A stretch of DNA of 64,000 nucleotides from Treponema sp. (lineage in GTDB: Bacteria > Spirochaetota > Spirochaetia > Treponematales > Treponemataceae), in assembly GCA_016286535.1 (NCBI GenBank), contig JAEESZ010000003.1, forward strand, positions 231,046 to 295,045, given 5' to 3'. Each line of letters opens with the position of its first letter. Within the stretch, counting starts at the first letter, position 1. The notes below the pieces were generated by a model. That model made no database searches, had not been told where the DNA came from, and was given only the letters and a program-made list of their open reading frames with translations. A program made the translations under genes and the position numbers. Of the stretch, positions 8,945 through 18,177 are shown in pieces.

Positions 8945-11041
8945 TTATACAGTGAATAAATCTATCTGCTCGCCAATCTGACCTACAGCAGATTCTACAT
9001 TATTTGCAATTTCATTGAGCGCATTACTTGAATTATTAATATTTCCAGCACTCTCTGAAATCTTATCCATGCTGCTGCGGATAACTTCTGTAGTAGTTCT
9101 AAGCTGATCAACTTCCTGCAAAATTGATTTATTTCCTTCTGCCATTTCGTGAGAAGCAGCCCTAACCTCGCTGGTATTGTTATTCATAAGTTTAAGGGCT
9201 TCACCAATCTGCTTTGAACCTTCCTGCTGCTCTTCCATGGCGGCCTTAATCTGAAGAACCAGCTGCTGTGTAGAATTAATAGAATTACTTACAGCCGCAA
9301 AAGATTCACTGGAAGCTTTGGAAGCATTAACAACATCATTAATTGAAAGTTCAATATTATTAAGTTCTTCGCGGATTGTCTTAGACTGGGCACTTGAAGT
9401 TTCAGAAAGCTTACGGATTTCGTCGGCAACAACACTAAAGCCTTTTCCTGCTTCGCCCGCATGAGCCGCTTCAATTGCAGCATTCATGGCAAGAAGATTT
9501 GTCTGGTCTGCAATTTCGCTGATTGTCTTGTTAGCATCCTGCAGAGCCTTAGACTGTTCTTCAATTATCTTGATTCTTTCATTTACATCTTTCTGGCAGT
9601 TTATACCATACTGAGCGTTGTGAGTAAGATCTTCAAAAGATTTTGCCATATGACCAACAGAATGATTTACACTTGAAATGTTTCCAATCATCTCTTCTAC
9701 AGCTGCAGAAGCTTCTACAACACCAGAAGACTGAGTTTCAATCATCTTTTCAAGAGATTCAATATTTTGAGAAATTTCTTCTACCGCACTTGCAGTCTGA
9801 CTAACACTGGCAGCCTGACTCTGTACCTGGGAATCAATATCTTTAAGATCTCCAATAATAGCCTGAATAGAAGTTCCATTGTCTTCAATTCTTTTCTGAA
9901 GTCCAACGTTTACATTCCCCAGCATTTCTTTTGAATCTTTTACTCCGCTGACTATAAAGCGAAGTTTCTCCATAAAGCTGTTAAAGCCATCACCAAGAGC
10001 TCCAATTTCATTTTTACTCTTTACAACAATCTGCTGGGTAAGATCTGCTTCTCCGGAAGCAATATTATGAATTGACTGCTGAACAAGTTTAAGAGGTTTT
10101 ACAGCAAGAATAAGCATTGTTGAACAGGCAAGAGAAACAATTATTCCAACAATAACACTGATAGTATCAATTATGAGTCTAAGTCTGTTTCCTGCAGAGT
10201 TAATCTGAGACTGAGGAATTGTAAGAATTGCAGACCATGGAGTTCCCTGAACAGGAGTATACGAAGCAAAAGTTTTGACTCCGTCAGGATCTGTATAATA
10301 ACCTTCGCCACTCTTTCCTGCACAGGCCAGACGGGCAATTTCATCAAGTCCTTTATAACCTGCCTTATCACTATAATTAAGGTCCATATACTTGCTGCTT
10401 CCACGAATGTGAGAAATCAAAACCCCGTTTGAACCAACAAGGATTGCCTTTCCATTCTGACCCATAGAAAGTTCACCAATCATCTTATCAATTTCATCCA
10501 GTTTTACAGCACCTGCAAAAACTCCAATAAGTTTTCCGGCAGCATTATAAGCAGGACGGGCAATAAAATAACAGACTGAACCGTCTAACTGAAAGTCAAT
10601 GTTAGAAACATAAGTCTCTTTTTTATCATTCATAATTGAACGGAAGAAAGGCTTTGATATTACTGTTAATATTTTTCCGTCGCTGGAATGTCCTACTCCA
10701 TCTGGAGTACAGAACATTACATAATTGAAAAGAGGATTTCTGATATTTTCGTGAGTAAGAAGCCACTTTATAATCTTATCTGCATCTCCGGCCTTTGTAA
10801 CATCATTATCTGAATAAATACGAAGGTCGTTTACAAGAACTTCATTCCAGTACTGAATCTTACCGGCATCTTCTTCAATTACCTTTTCACTAAAGTCAGA
10901 ATAATCTGATTTTGAGGAATTCTTTACTGTACGAACAATAAAAACATTTTGAAGAACAAAGGAAACTATTAATATAACAAGGATATTAATAGAAAACTGT
11001 ATGGCAAGATGTGAATATCTCTTATTTTTAGTTGCATCCAT
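8945..11041 (-). CDS. Methyl-accepting chemotaxis protein
   Basis: This 698-residue transducer has an N-terminal membrane segment (about 14-33), a large periplasmic region with a dCache-like sensor (about 40-285, containing YFIARPAYNAAGKLIG), a second membrane segment (about 293-315), a HAMP domain, and a cytoplasmic signalling helix bundle. The CheA/CheW-contact tip is EIADQTNLLAMNAAIEAAHA near residue 515. It follows the peptide-binding lipoprotein gene by 21 bases on the same strand. This suggests the receptor senses a ligand bound by that lipoprotein, although dCache domains usually bind small molecules directly. Confidence 0.95.
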   Translation of the reverse strand: MDATKNKRYSHLAIQFSINILVILIVSFVLQNVFIVRTVKNSSKSDYSDFSEKVIEEDAGKIQYWNEVLVNDLRIYSDNDVTKAGDADKIIKWLLTHENIRNPLFNYVMFCTPDGVGHSSDGKILTVISKPFFRSIMNDKKETYVSNIDFQLDGSVCYFIARPAYNAAGKLIGVFAGAVKLDEIDKMIGELSMGQNGKAILVGSNGVLISHIRGSSKYMDLNYSDKAGYKGLDEIARLACAGKSGEGYYTDPDGVKTFASYTPVQGTPWSAILTIPQSQINSAGNRLRLIIDTISVIVGIIVSLACSTMLILAVKPLKLVQQSIHNIASGEADLTQQIVVKSKNEIGALGDGFNSFMEKLRFIVSGVKDSKEMLGNVNVGLQKRIEDNGTSIQAIIGDLKDIDSQVQSQAASVSQTASAVEEISQNIESLEKMIETQSSGVVEASAAVEEMIGNISSVNHSVGHMAKSFEDLTHNAQYGINCQKDVNERIKIIEEQSKALQDANKTISEIADQTNLLAMNAAIEAAHAGEAGKGFSVVADEIRKLSETSSAQSKTIREELNNIELSINDVVNASKASSESFAAVSNSINSTQQLVLQIKAAMEEQQEGSKQIGEALKLMNNNTSEVRAASHEMAEGNKSILQEVDQLRTTTEVIRSSMDKISESAGNINNSSNALNEIANNVESAVGQIGEQIDLFTV

Positions 11042-11062
11042 ATAGATAAACCTCTCTAAACC

Positions 11063-12715
11063 TTATTTTGTGGTACTTTTGTATATTCTGTTTATTGCAA
11101 CCGCGTGGAAGGCAATACCTTTTACATTACTCTTAATCAAGTTTGCATTACATTTCTGGTAGATTGGTGCAATTACGGCATCTTCAAGAATCATACCTTC
11201 TGCTTTTTTCATTGCAGCCCAGCGTTCCGGAATCTTTGTACAAAGCTCACCGTCTGTGCAGCTGGCAATAAGAGCATTATAAACAGGATTAAAGTAATTT
11301 CCCTGGTTATTGTCGTTTCCGGTTACCCACATGGCAAGGTAAGTCATTGGATCGGCATAGTCAGGTCCCCAGTTATTAAGACCAAACTGGAAATCGCCGG
11401 AAGACATGATTTTTCGTCTTTCTGTTTTAGGAACAGCCTTAACATTAATGTGAGTACCAGGAAGAAGGCTTTCTATCTGCTCTTTTATTGAGTTAGAAGC
11501 TATTACCTGGGTTTCGCCGTCTGCAGTAAGAAGTTCAAGATTCAGATTTCTGACTCCTAATTCTCTTACAGCCTCGTTGTAGTACTGGCGGGCCAGCTGA
11601 GGATTGTAAGAACAAAGTTCAGGGAACTCAACTCCAGCCGGTGTAAAGTCTTTTCCATCCTGAGAGAAGGCAAAGCCCTTTGGAATGGCGGCATAGGCAG
11701 CTGCAGAACCATCAGCCATAAGACGAACAACAAGTTCACGGTCTATGGCATAAGAGAAGGCTCTTCTAAGATTTTTATTGGCAAAAAGAGGGTCATCAAA
11801 ATTAAAGGTAAGATAATAAAGGAAGCCTGAATCTACAGGACGGAATTCCGGAGAATTTTCCATGCGGACAACAGCCTCTCCGGAAAGTTCAACAAAGTCC
11901 AGCTGACCGTTCTGATACTTTCTAAGGGCATCTTCACTGCTGGCCAAAACTTCATAATGAATTCCTCCAAGCTTTATTTTATCTGCATCATAATAGGCTG
12001 TGTTTTTTATAAAAGAAATTGATGTTGCACCAGGCTTGTATTCTGTAAGAAGGAAGGCTCCGTTTGAAAGACAGGTTTCTGGACTTGTAGCATATTTATC
12101 TCCACACTTTTCTACGAATTCCTGATTTGCAGGATAGAAAGTACAGAAATAAAGAAGCTGTTCAAAATAGGAAACAGGAACCTGAAGTTCTACCTCAAAG
12201 GTAAAATCATCTTTTGCCCTGACGCCAAGCTGATTTGGCTCCATCTGACCAGCCTGAATGGCAGTGGCATTTTTAATCTGGGCAATATCACTTATCATAA
12301 AGGCATATTCAGAACCTGTAGCAGGGTCAATTGCACGCTGCCAGCCATAGACAAAGTCGCGGGCTGTAACCTGAACACCATTTGACCAGAAAACATCATC
12401 ACGAAGCTTAAAAGTATAATGGAGACCATCCTTTGAAACAGTCATCTCTTTACAAAGGGCATTTTTAACAGAACCGTCATCTGCCATTTGCATAAGACCA
12501 TCTACCATATTTCCGATTAATTCAAAAGAAGTGGCAAAAACTGCAGTCTGCTGATCAAGGGTGTCGATTGCAGCTTCAAGGGATACATTTAACACTGGTC
12601 CGCTGACATTCTTTTCGGGAAGGGGACCGGAAGTCTGTTTACCGTTAAGGTCAGAACAGGCTGTTAAAACCAGACATAAAAATAGCAAAGCAAAGAAAGG
12701 AATAAATCGTTTCAT
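11063..12715 (-). CDS. Oligopeptide-binding lipoprotein (OppA-like, SBP family 5)
   Basis: The ATG at 12715 is preferred over an in-frame TTG four codons upstream because GGAGAGAG precedes it at good spacing. The protein, about 550 residues, starts with a lipoprotein signal ending LTAC, so the mature protein is lipid-anchored at the Cys near residue 20. Family features include SKDGLHYTFKLRDDVFWSNG, DFVYGWQRAIDP and the C-terminal NWGPDYADP. There is no opp permease or ATPase in the window, so it may be an orphan binding protein serving another transporter or the chemoreceptor encoded directly downstream. Confidence 0.92.
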   Translation of the reverse strand: MKRFIPFFALLFLCLVLTACSDLNGKQTSGPLPEKNVSGPVLNVSLEAAIDTLDQQTAVFATSFELIGNMVDGLMQMADDGSVKNALCKEMTVSKDGLHYTFKLRDDVFWSNGVQVTARDFVYGWQRAIDPATGSEYAFMISDIAQIKNATAIQAGQMEPNQLGVRAKDDFTFEVELQVPVSYFEQLLYFCTFYPANQEFVEKCGDKYATSPETCLSNGAFLLTEYKPGATSISFIKNTAYYDADKIKLGGIHYEVLASSEDALRKYQNGQLDFVELSGEAVVRMENSPEFRPVDSGFLYYLTFNFDDPLFANKNLRRAFSYAIDRELVVRLMADGSAAAYAAIPKGFAFSQDGKDFTPAGVEFPELCSYNPQLARQYYNEAVRELGVRNLNLELLTADGETQVIASNSIKEQIESLLPGTHINVKAVPKTERRKIMSSGDFQFGLNNWGPDYADPMTYLAMWVTGNDNNQGNYFNPVYNALIASCTDGELCTKIPERWAAMKKAEGMILEDAVIAPIYQKCNANLIKSNVKGIAFHAVAINRIYKSTTK

Positions 12716-12800
12716 ATCTCTCTCCAATATATAGTTTAAAACGTTTTACTACAATAATAATTATTCTTTAATTATCCAATCTGAGTACACGATTGTCAAT

Positions 12801-12858
12801 AATAAAAAGAACTGCCCCTCACACACGAAAGGATATTAAGAGTGTGGCAGGGCAGTTC
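12801..12858 (-). terminator. Rho-independent terminator after cysK
   Basis: On the minus strand GAACTGCCCTGCC...GGGGCAGTTC-type arms (12809-12825 and 12842-12858) form a long stem with a CACAC/GTGTG extension, followed by a T-rich tail (12801-12808). It lies about 40 bases past the cysK stop and would end the nitrogenase-like/cysK transcript before oppA. Confidence 0.8.
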
Positions 12859-12895
12859 ATAAAACAGGAGAATTTTTAAATTATTATTTTTTATT

Positions 12896-13876
12896 TTAAT
12901 CTTTAAATAAATCTGTACTTAAATATCTTAAACCAGTATCTGGAAAAACAATTACGATGTTTTTTCCTTCATACTCAGGTCTGCGGGCAAGTTCTGTGGC
13001 TCCCCAAAGTGCGGCTCCACTTGAATTACCAACCAGAATACCATCAGATTTTGCTACAATTCTGGCTGCTTCAAAAGAAGGTTTTACAGTTGCAACAAGA
13101 ACTTCGTCATAAACACCGGTAGTATTGCGAACTGTTATTGGTACACGCTCTTCCGGTACTTCAGTAAAGTTGTGGATACCGGTAAGGGCTGTAGCTTCAA
13201 TTGCAGGCTCTACAGCAACAACCTTTACTGCAGGATTTTTTGCCTTTACATAATCGCTGATTCCACGGATTGTACCACCGGTTCCAACTGCACTTACAAC
13301 TGCGGCAAGGTCTCCTTCTGTCTGATCCCAGATTTCTGCCCCAGTTGTGTCGTGGTGAGCCAGAGGATTTTTAGGATTTAGCATCTGGTCTACAAAGAAA
13401 ATGTTTTCTCCTGCTGCCTGGCGGTCGCGGATATGCTGCTTTAATATATTTGTTGCTGCAACAAAGTCTCCGTTTGTTGTTTTTAATGCTTCCTGAATTT
13501 CGGGTACATCACTTATGCGGCTTACATTCGCCCCAAAAGCCTTCATAATGTCAAAGCGTTCCTGACTTGTCCCGTCCTGAAGGTAAATTGTAACATCGTA
13601 CCCCTTCATTGCACCGATGGCACTTACTGCAATACCGGTATTTCCACTTGTATATTCTACAAGAGTAGTTACCCCCGGTTTGATTTTTCCTTCCCGCTCA
13701 GCATCTTCAATAATTCTGAGAACGATGCGGTCCTTAATACTTCCAATTGGATTAAAATATTCAACTTTGGCAAGAAGATGAGCCTTGAGCCCAAGTTTTT
13801 TTTCGTAACCATGAAGTCTTACAAGCGGTGTATTTCCAACAAGTTCTGTTAATGAGTCGTGTATTTGTTTTGCCAT
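12896..13876 (-). CDS. cysK: Cysteine synthase (O-acetylserine sulfhydrylase)
   Basis: This 326-residue PLP enzyme makes cysteine from O-acetylserine and sulfide. The start at 13876 (MAKQIHDSLTELVGNTP) is the normal family N-terminus and its ribosome site TAGGAG overlaps the upstream stop. PLP-binding Lys is in NPIGSIKDR (K48), the substrate loop is TSGNTG, and the phosphate cup is GTGGTIRG near 181. It is the third gene after the NifK-like and NifD-like genes and only 10 bases separate it from the latter, so it is translationally coupled. Its place implies that the nitrogenase-like enzyme liberates sulfide or a thiol that this enzyme, or a related activity on methanethiol, captures. Confidence 0.93.
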   Translation of the reverse strand: MAKQIHDSLTELVGNTPLVRLHGYEKKLGLKAHLLAKVEYFNPIGSIKDRIVLRIIEDAEREGKIKPGVTTLVEYTSGNTGIAVSAIGAMKGYDVTIYLQDGTSQERFDIMKAFGANVSRISDVPEIQEALKTTNGDFVAATNILKQHIRDRQAAGENIFFVDQMLNPKNPLAHHDTTGAEIWDQTEGDLAAVVSAVGTGGTIRGISDYVKAKNPAVKVVAVEPAIEATALTGIHNFTEVPEERVPITVRNTTGVYDEVLVATVKPSFEAARIVAKSDGILVGNSSGAALWGATELARRPEYEGKNIVIVFPDTGLRYLSTDLFKD

Positions 13877-13886
13877 AACTTTTCTC

Positions 13887-15359
13887 CTACTTTTTAGCTT
13901 CTGCGTTAATAAATTTGTCTGCTCCCTGTTCATACCACCACTTTGTGTATGGCAGCTTAATGCGGGCAGCAAGGTTCTTTTCAAAACTGCGGTTTGTAAC
14001 AGTGTCGCGAATAAGCTTTGCAAAGCTCAAAGTTCCTTCGTAACCGAATACCGTATATTCATCAGCCACAAAGACTGCGGCAAAGCCCTGTTTTATGGCC
14101 CAAACTGTAGTTCCCGGATGACGGCTGAAATAAACATCAGGCTTATAGTGATTAAGGATGTTCAAAACCTCATAGTTCTGCTGGTCTGCAACGGCAACCT
14201 TCATATCTTTTGGAGAGTTTTCAAGAAGATGCTCAAGGGCTGGAGGAACTTTTCCGTTGTCGTACTTGTAGTCGTAATGCCAGGCAAGAGCGTATTCTAC
14301 TGTCATGCCAAATTCCTGAAGTACTCGGGCAATTTCATATGTAAAGCCTGGTCCCATACCTATTACGGCTTTGAGCCCCTTAAGCTGTGCTGTTACTTCT
14401 TCAATCTGAGGAAGGTAAATTGCTCTCTGCTTTTCTATGTAAGCTTCTGCCTCTGCCCTCTTACCAATTGCATCTCCAATTCCACGAAGCCAGGTTTCAA
14501 AGCCGGTTACACCAGAATGGTTGATTGTGCGCACATAAGGAACTCCGTATTTTTCTTCAAGGGCATTTCCAAGGTAGGTTCCCAAAGTACCGCAGATACA
14601 AACTGTAGCAAGGGCCTCACTCAAGTGGCTGAGTTCTTCAATAGTTGAGTTACAGTAAAGAAACTGAGGCTCAGCATCAAAAACCTCATTAAAGATTTTT
14701 GTGATCTGAGGGCGGGCACTTTCGTAGAAGTTTTTGATATTGATTGTGCGTCTTTTCTGCTTAGGTGGCTGTACAATTCCCTGCAAAACTGCATGGTCAG
14801 AAATATCAAAACCACTGGCCCAGATTCTGGACTTAAAACCTTCGCAGTGAACAGGAATTACGGGTACAGGAAGTTCTGCATTAAGATCACTGGCAACTCC
14901 ATCAACATCTTCGCCGGTAACTCCTGAAACACAGCTTGTAGAAACAAAGATTGCATCAGGCTTGTAGGCTTCGTAAGTGTGGCGGATAATTTTTGCAAGG
15001 TCATTTGTTGCACCAAAAACTGTGTCTTTTTCGTTCAGGTCAGTGCAGACAAAAACTGAGTTTGTAGTTTTATTTACACGGGCTGCAATCTGACCGAATT
15101 TTACAGCGTCGTTACTGGCCATTGCGGTACAGCCGGCAGGAGCGTGGTAAACGACCGCAACATTTCTAATGGCGGCCAGAGCATTTAGGGCACAACCTGA
15201 AAGGCAGGAACTTGACTGGCTGAAACAGCGTTCCCGGTTACGAAGACTTCCATCCTCAGATTTTTTTACAAGGGTTTCAAGATCCCCCACAAAACCTGTA
15301 ATGGAACCAAGTCTATTTTCTCGAATTGCTATATTTGCGTTTGAAAAATTAAATGGCAT
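13887..15359 (-). CDS. Nitrogenase-like component 1 alpha subunit (NifD-like), second copy
   Basis: This 490-residue protein has three NifD-type Rossmann domains. N-terminal cysteines C45, C52/C56, C77 (HAPAGC) and C143 (STSCVSG) lie at the bridging-cluster positions. Near residues 254-273, CICGTLGTYLGNALEEKYG aligns with the NifD segment that carries the active-site cofactor Cys. The C-terminal stretch VADEYTVFGYEG aligns with the NifD segment holding the cofactor His, but no His is present there. It is therefore not a conventional molybdenum nitrogenase. It pairs with the NifK-like gene upstream; a large hairpin separates them. Candidates by context are methylthio-alkane reductase or an undescribed organosulfur reductase. 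Confidence 0.85.
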   Translation of the reverse strand: MPFNFSNANIAIRENRLGSITGFVGDLETLVKKSEDGSLRNRERCFSQSSSCLSGCALNALAAIRNVAVVYHAPAGCTAMASNDAVKFGQIAARVNKTTNSVFVCTDLNEKDTVFGATNDLAKIIRHTYEAYKPDAIFVSTSCVSGVTGEDVDGVASDLNAELPVPVIPVHCEGFKSRIWASGFDISDHAVLQGIVQPPKQKRRTINIKNFYESARPQITKIFNEVFDAEPQFLYCNSTIEELSHLSEALATVCICGTLGTYLGNALEEKYGVPYVRTINHSGVTGFETWLRGIGDAIGKRAEAEAYIEKQRAIYLPQIEEVTAQLKGLKAVIGMGPGFTYEIARVLQEFGMTVEYALAWHYDYKYDNGKVPPALEHLLENSPKDMKVAVADQQNYEVLNILNHYKPDVYFSRHPGTTVWAIKQGFAAVFVADEYTVFGYEGTLSFAKLIRDTVTNRSFEKNLAARIKLPYTKWWYEQGADKFINAEAKK

Positions 15360-15388
15360 AAATACCTCTCTATAAATTATTTCTTACT

Positions 15389-15490
15389 ACAGGCCCAAAG
15401 ATGCGGGTCCCAGCAACGGCGAAAATCAGGGCACCTTCCCACAGGGCCCGCTCCCTAATTTTCGCCTGCGTCCCACATCTTTGGGCCTGT
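15389..15490. repeat. 102-base inverted-repeat structure between nifK-like and nifD-like genes
   Basis: Perfect 15-base outer arms ACAGGCCCAAAGATG (15389-15403) and CATCTTTGGGCCTGT (15476-15490) enclose a second stem, GGCGAAAATCAGGG (15418-15431) with CCCTAATTTTCGCC (15453-15466), paired at 13 of 14 positions. The whole intergenic gap of 160 bases is essentially this structure. No T-run follows, so it is not a classical terminator. It may protect the upstream message or set subunit stoichiometry, or be a mobile palindromic repeat. Confidence 0.85.
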
Positions 15491-15519
15491 ATAACCTTTA
15501 TTTCTAACTGCTCTTATGT

Positions 15520-16824
15520 CTATAATTTAAGTTTACTCATTGCGGCGGTGTAAATCTGTTCCAGAAGATGTAGTCCGCCCGAATAGCCTGCAATGTGGTC
15601 GTTAATTACAAGTTTTTCCAGCATTGGATAACTTACATTTACATAATGTGCACCGATTTCTGCAGCAAGCTTCTTTTCCCAGTTAGAACCGATAATCAGA
15701 GGAGTTCCTGCAAAATCCATAGCCTTAATCTGCTCCTGAATATCGTGTCCATCTGTTGTAAACTGGACCTGAGTTTTTATTCCATAATTCAGACTGTTTA
15801 CTTCATCTGTAATTTTCTGCTGGAAAGCTTTTGGAGCGTCATCCACAATAAAGAGTTTCTCAGGGAAAAGACCCATATCATTTACCAGGAATTTTGTAAC
15901 TGCAATTGTATATTCGCTGTCGCTTACTACAGTAAAGCGTTTTCCAAGAATACGGGTTTCAAGCAGAGTATCTGCAAAACGCTCAATATAATAGTAGAAC
16001 TCAGCTTCTTTCTCGGCGATAACTCTTTCTGTGAGCCCTTTATCAGCTCCTGTAAAATCCTGGACAGCACGAAGGAACTTTGTTGTTTCGCTGGCACCAA
16101 TAGGTAAAACCGGATACTGCAATAAAGGAATACCAAAACGGCTCTGCAAATATTTTGCACTTTCAAGTCCGGCCCATGGTGAAACAAGAATTGTAAACTC
16201 AGCGTTTGGAACTTTTTTAAGATTTTCAAGTCCGCGGTCAAAACCAAAAATTGTATTAGGCTTTAAACCAATTGCCTGCAATAAAGATTCAATCTCGCGT
16301 AAATTACCCAGCCAGTAAGGATCCTGCTGAGGAGGGGCTACAAAAAGATTTACCAGTCCCTTTTCTTTTGCAGGCTCAGCTTCGGCAAGATACTGCTCAA
16401 AAAGTGATTTTAAAATCCAGTCATGGCCAACATAGTTGTTTCCCTTAAAACCAGGAGTCTTTGCCCAGACAACAGGCTTTTCTGCATTTGCAAAGTTGCC
16501 TGCAACCTCTTCAATATCATCTCCAATAATTTCTCCGGTACAGCCCGAAAGCACAACAAATAAATCTGCATCAATTACCTTAAGGGAATTCTCTATAGTT
16601 GAACGGAGTTTACTGCTTCCTCCGAATACAACTTCTTTTTCGCTGATAGATGTACACGGAAAAATGTTTGGACTGTAACGACCACTTGTTCCGTTATTAT
16701 CATTTAATTTTGCAGCACAACCCGGTCCTGAATGCAGGATTGGAATTGCTCCGGGAATTGCCTGAACAGTCTGCATTGCTGCAAGCGCACATTTGTAACG
16801 TGGCTGATCCAGTATCTTTGCCAT
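15520..16824 (-). CDS. Nitrogenase-like component 1 beta subunit (NifK-like)
   Basis: This 434-residue protein is shorter than NifK (about 510) and lacks the long N-terminal extension that wraps NifD in true nitrogenase. Cysteines C12 (YKCAL), C36 (SGPGCAA) and C95 (LSGCTGEIIGDD) match the three beta-subunit ligands of the bridging iron-sulfur cluster. It is first in the operon with the NifD-like gene and cysK. The ribosome site AGGAGCG is well placed. Two operator palindromes lie between it and the divergent malY. No nifH, nifB, nifE or nifN is present here, so a reductase and cofactor genes must be elsewhere. Confidence 0.85.
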   Translation of the reverse strand: MAKILDQPRYKCALAAMQTVQAIPGAIPILHSGPGCAAKLNDNNGTSGRYSPNIFPCTSISEKEVVFGGSSKLRSTIENSLKVIDADLFVVLSGCTGEIIGDDIEEVAGNFANAEKPVVWAKTPGFKGNNYVGHDWILKSLFEQYLAEAEPAKEKGLVNLFVAPPQQDPYWLGNLREIESLLQAIGLKPNTIFGFDRGLENLKKVPNAEFTILVSPWAGLESAKYLQSRFGIPLLQYPVLPIGASETTKFLRAVQDFTGADKGLTERVIAEKEAEFYYYIERFADTLLETRILGKRFTVVSDSEYTIAVTKFLVNDMGLFPEKLFIVDDAPKAFQQKITDEVNSLNYGIKTQVQFTTDGHDIQEQIKAMDFAGTPLIIGSNWEKKLAAEIGAHYVNVSYPMLEKLVINDHIAGYSGGLHLLEQIYTAAMSKLKL

Positions 16825-16850
16825 AATCGCTCCTATTAACTAATTTACTT

Positions 16851-16912
16851 TTCCTATTGACTTAGTAGGTTACTCAAGTTATACTACCATTTACCTAGTG
16901 AGTCAATAGGTA
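16851..16912. promoter_or_regulatory. Tandem operators between nifK-like and malY
   Basis: Two dyads with the same 9-base spacer occur here: TTCCTA-N9-TAGGTT (16851-16871) and TACCTA-N9-TAGGTA (16892-16912). Their outer arms start 41 bases apart, close to four helical turns, which places both on one face of the DNA. They occupy the whole divergent promoter, so both transcripts are probably controlled together. Confidence 0.7.
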
Positions 16913-16944
16913 TTACAAAATATTTTTATAACAAGGAGCCTGAT

Positions 16945-18111
16945 ATGAGTTACAATTTCAATCAAATCACCGACCGTCACAACACAAATGCCTGCAAAAT
17001 TGATCTTGCAGTTGCAAGAGGTAAACCAGCAGATGTTCTTTCTTTATGGGTTGCTGACATGGATTTTCCAACAGCTCCCGCAATACTGCAGGCCCTGCAC
17101 CAGAAAATTGACCATGGAATTTTTGGTTATTCCTGCCTGGATGAAGAGTTCCATACAGCCCTTGCTTCCTGGATGAAAAATGAACACAACTTTACTTTTG
17201 ATCGCAGGGAACTTGTAACTACACCGGGCGTTGTTTTTGCAATCTCCTCTGCAATAAAGGCTTTTACAAAGGAGGGAGACTCTGTACTTATTCAGAGTCC
17301 TGTTTATTATCCTTTTAAAAATATGATAGAAGCAAATAATCGCCGTACAGTTACATCTTCTCTTTACGAAAAGGATGGGAAATGGCAGATAGACTTTAAC
17401 GACTTTGAAAAAAAGATTATAGAAAATGATGTAAAGCTTTTTATTTTATGTAGTCCACATAATCCGGTCAGCAGAGTCTGGACCCGCAATGAACTCAAGG
17501 GTCTGGCAGAAATTTGTCTGCGCCACAAGGTTATTGTCTTTGCAGATGAAATTCACAACGACTTTGTTTATGCCCCAAATGTTCACACTGTTTTTTCAAC
17601 TCTTTCAGAAGAAGTTGCACAGAACAGTATTGTTTCTATGTCGCCAAGTAAAAGCTTTAATCTGGCAGGCCTTCAGTTTTCTACAAACTTTATAAAAAAC
17701 CCGGAACTTAGGGCAAAATTTAAGGACGAAAGAAATAAGACCGGTTATGATGAACCAAGCCTTATGGGTATAGTTGCAGCAAAGGCCGCCTATTCACAGG
17801 GTAAGGAATGGCTGGAAGAACTAAAAAAGCACCTGCTGGAAAATATAGCCTTTGTACGGTCTTATCTTAAGGAAAAAATTCCTCAGGCCCGGTTGATTGA
17901 ACCTGAAGGAACCTTCCTTTTATGGATTGATTTTTCTGCACTTGGCTATACAGATGAAGAACTGGACAGACTGATAGTAAACAAGGCAAAAGTCTGGCTG
18001 GACCGCGGAACAATGTTTGGAGCAGAAGGAAAATGCTACCAGAGAATAAACATTGCTACGCCACAGGCCTTATTAAAAGAGGCCATCGACAGAATTGCAG
18101 GAGCCTTGTAA
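16945..18111 (+). CDS. MalY/PatB-type cystathionine beta-lyase (PLP C-S lyase)
   Basis: This 388-residue fold-type I PLP enzyme cleaves the C-S bond of cystathionine or cysteine conjugates to a thiol, pyruvate and ammonia. Landmarks are SLWVADMDFPTAPAI (residues 35-49), the SPHNPVSRVW motif near 172, ADEIHNDF near 199 and the PLP Lys in SMSPSKSFNLAG near 236. Start ATG 16945 follows AAGGAG. It is divergent from the NifK-like gene with shared operators. In this setting it would supply homocysteine to MetE, linking the salvage module to methionine synthesis. Confidence 0.93.
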   Translation: MSYNFNQITDRHNTNACKIDLAVARGKPADVLSLWVADMDFPTAPAILQALHQKIDHGIFGYSCLDEEFHTALASWMKNEHNFTFDRRELVTTPGVVFAISSAIKAFTKEGDSVLIQSPVYYPFKNMIEANNRRTVTSSLYEKDGKWQIDFNDFEKKIIENDVKLFILCSPHNPVSRVWTRNELKGLAEICLRHKVIVFADEIHNDFVYAPNVHTVFSTLSEEVAQNSIVSMSPSKSFNLAGLQFSTNFIKNPELRAKFKDERNKTGYDEPSLMGIVAAKAAYSQGKEWLEELKKHLLENIAFVRSYLKEKIPQARLIEPEGTFLLWIDFSALGYTDEELDRLIVNKAKVWLDRGTMFGAEGKCYQRINIATPQALLKEAIDRIAGAL

Positions 18112-18177
18112 AACCGCCTGCAAAATAATAAAGGATTCTGTAGGAGCCGATGGAGAATCTTAAAATAGATAACAAAC

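Noticed and set aside
11105..11491. 128-codon open frame antisense to oppA
   Set aside because: Shadow of a clear OppA-family coding region.
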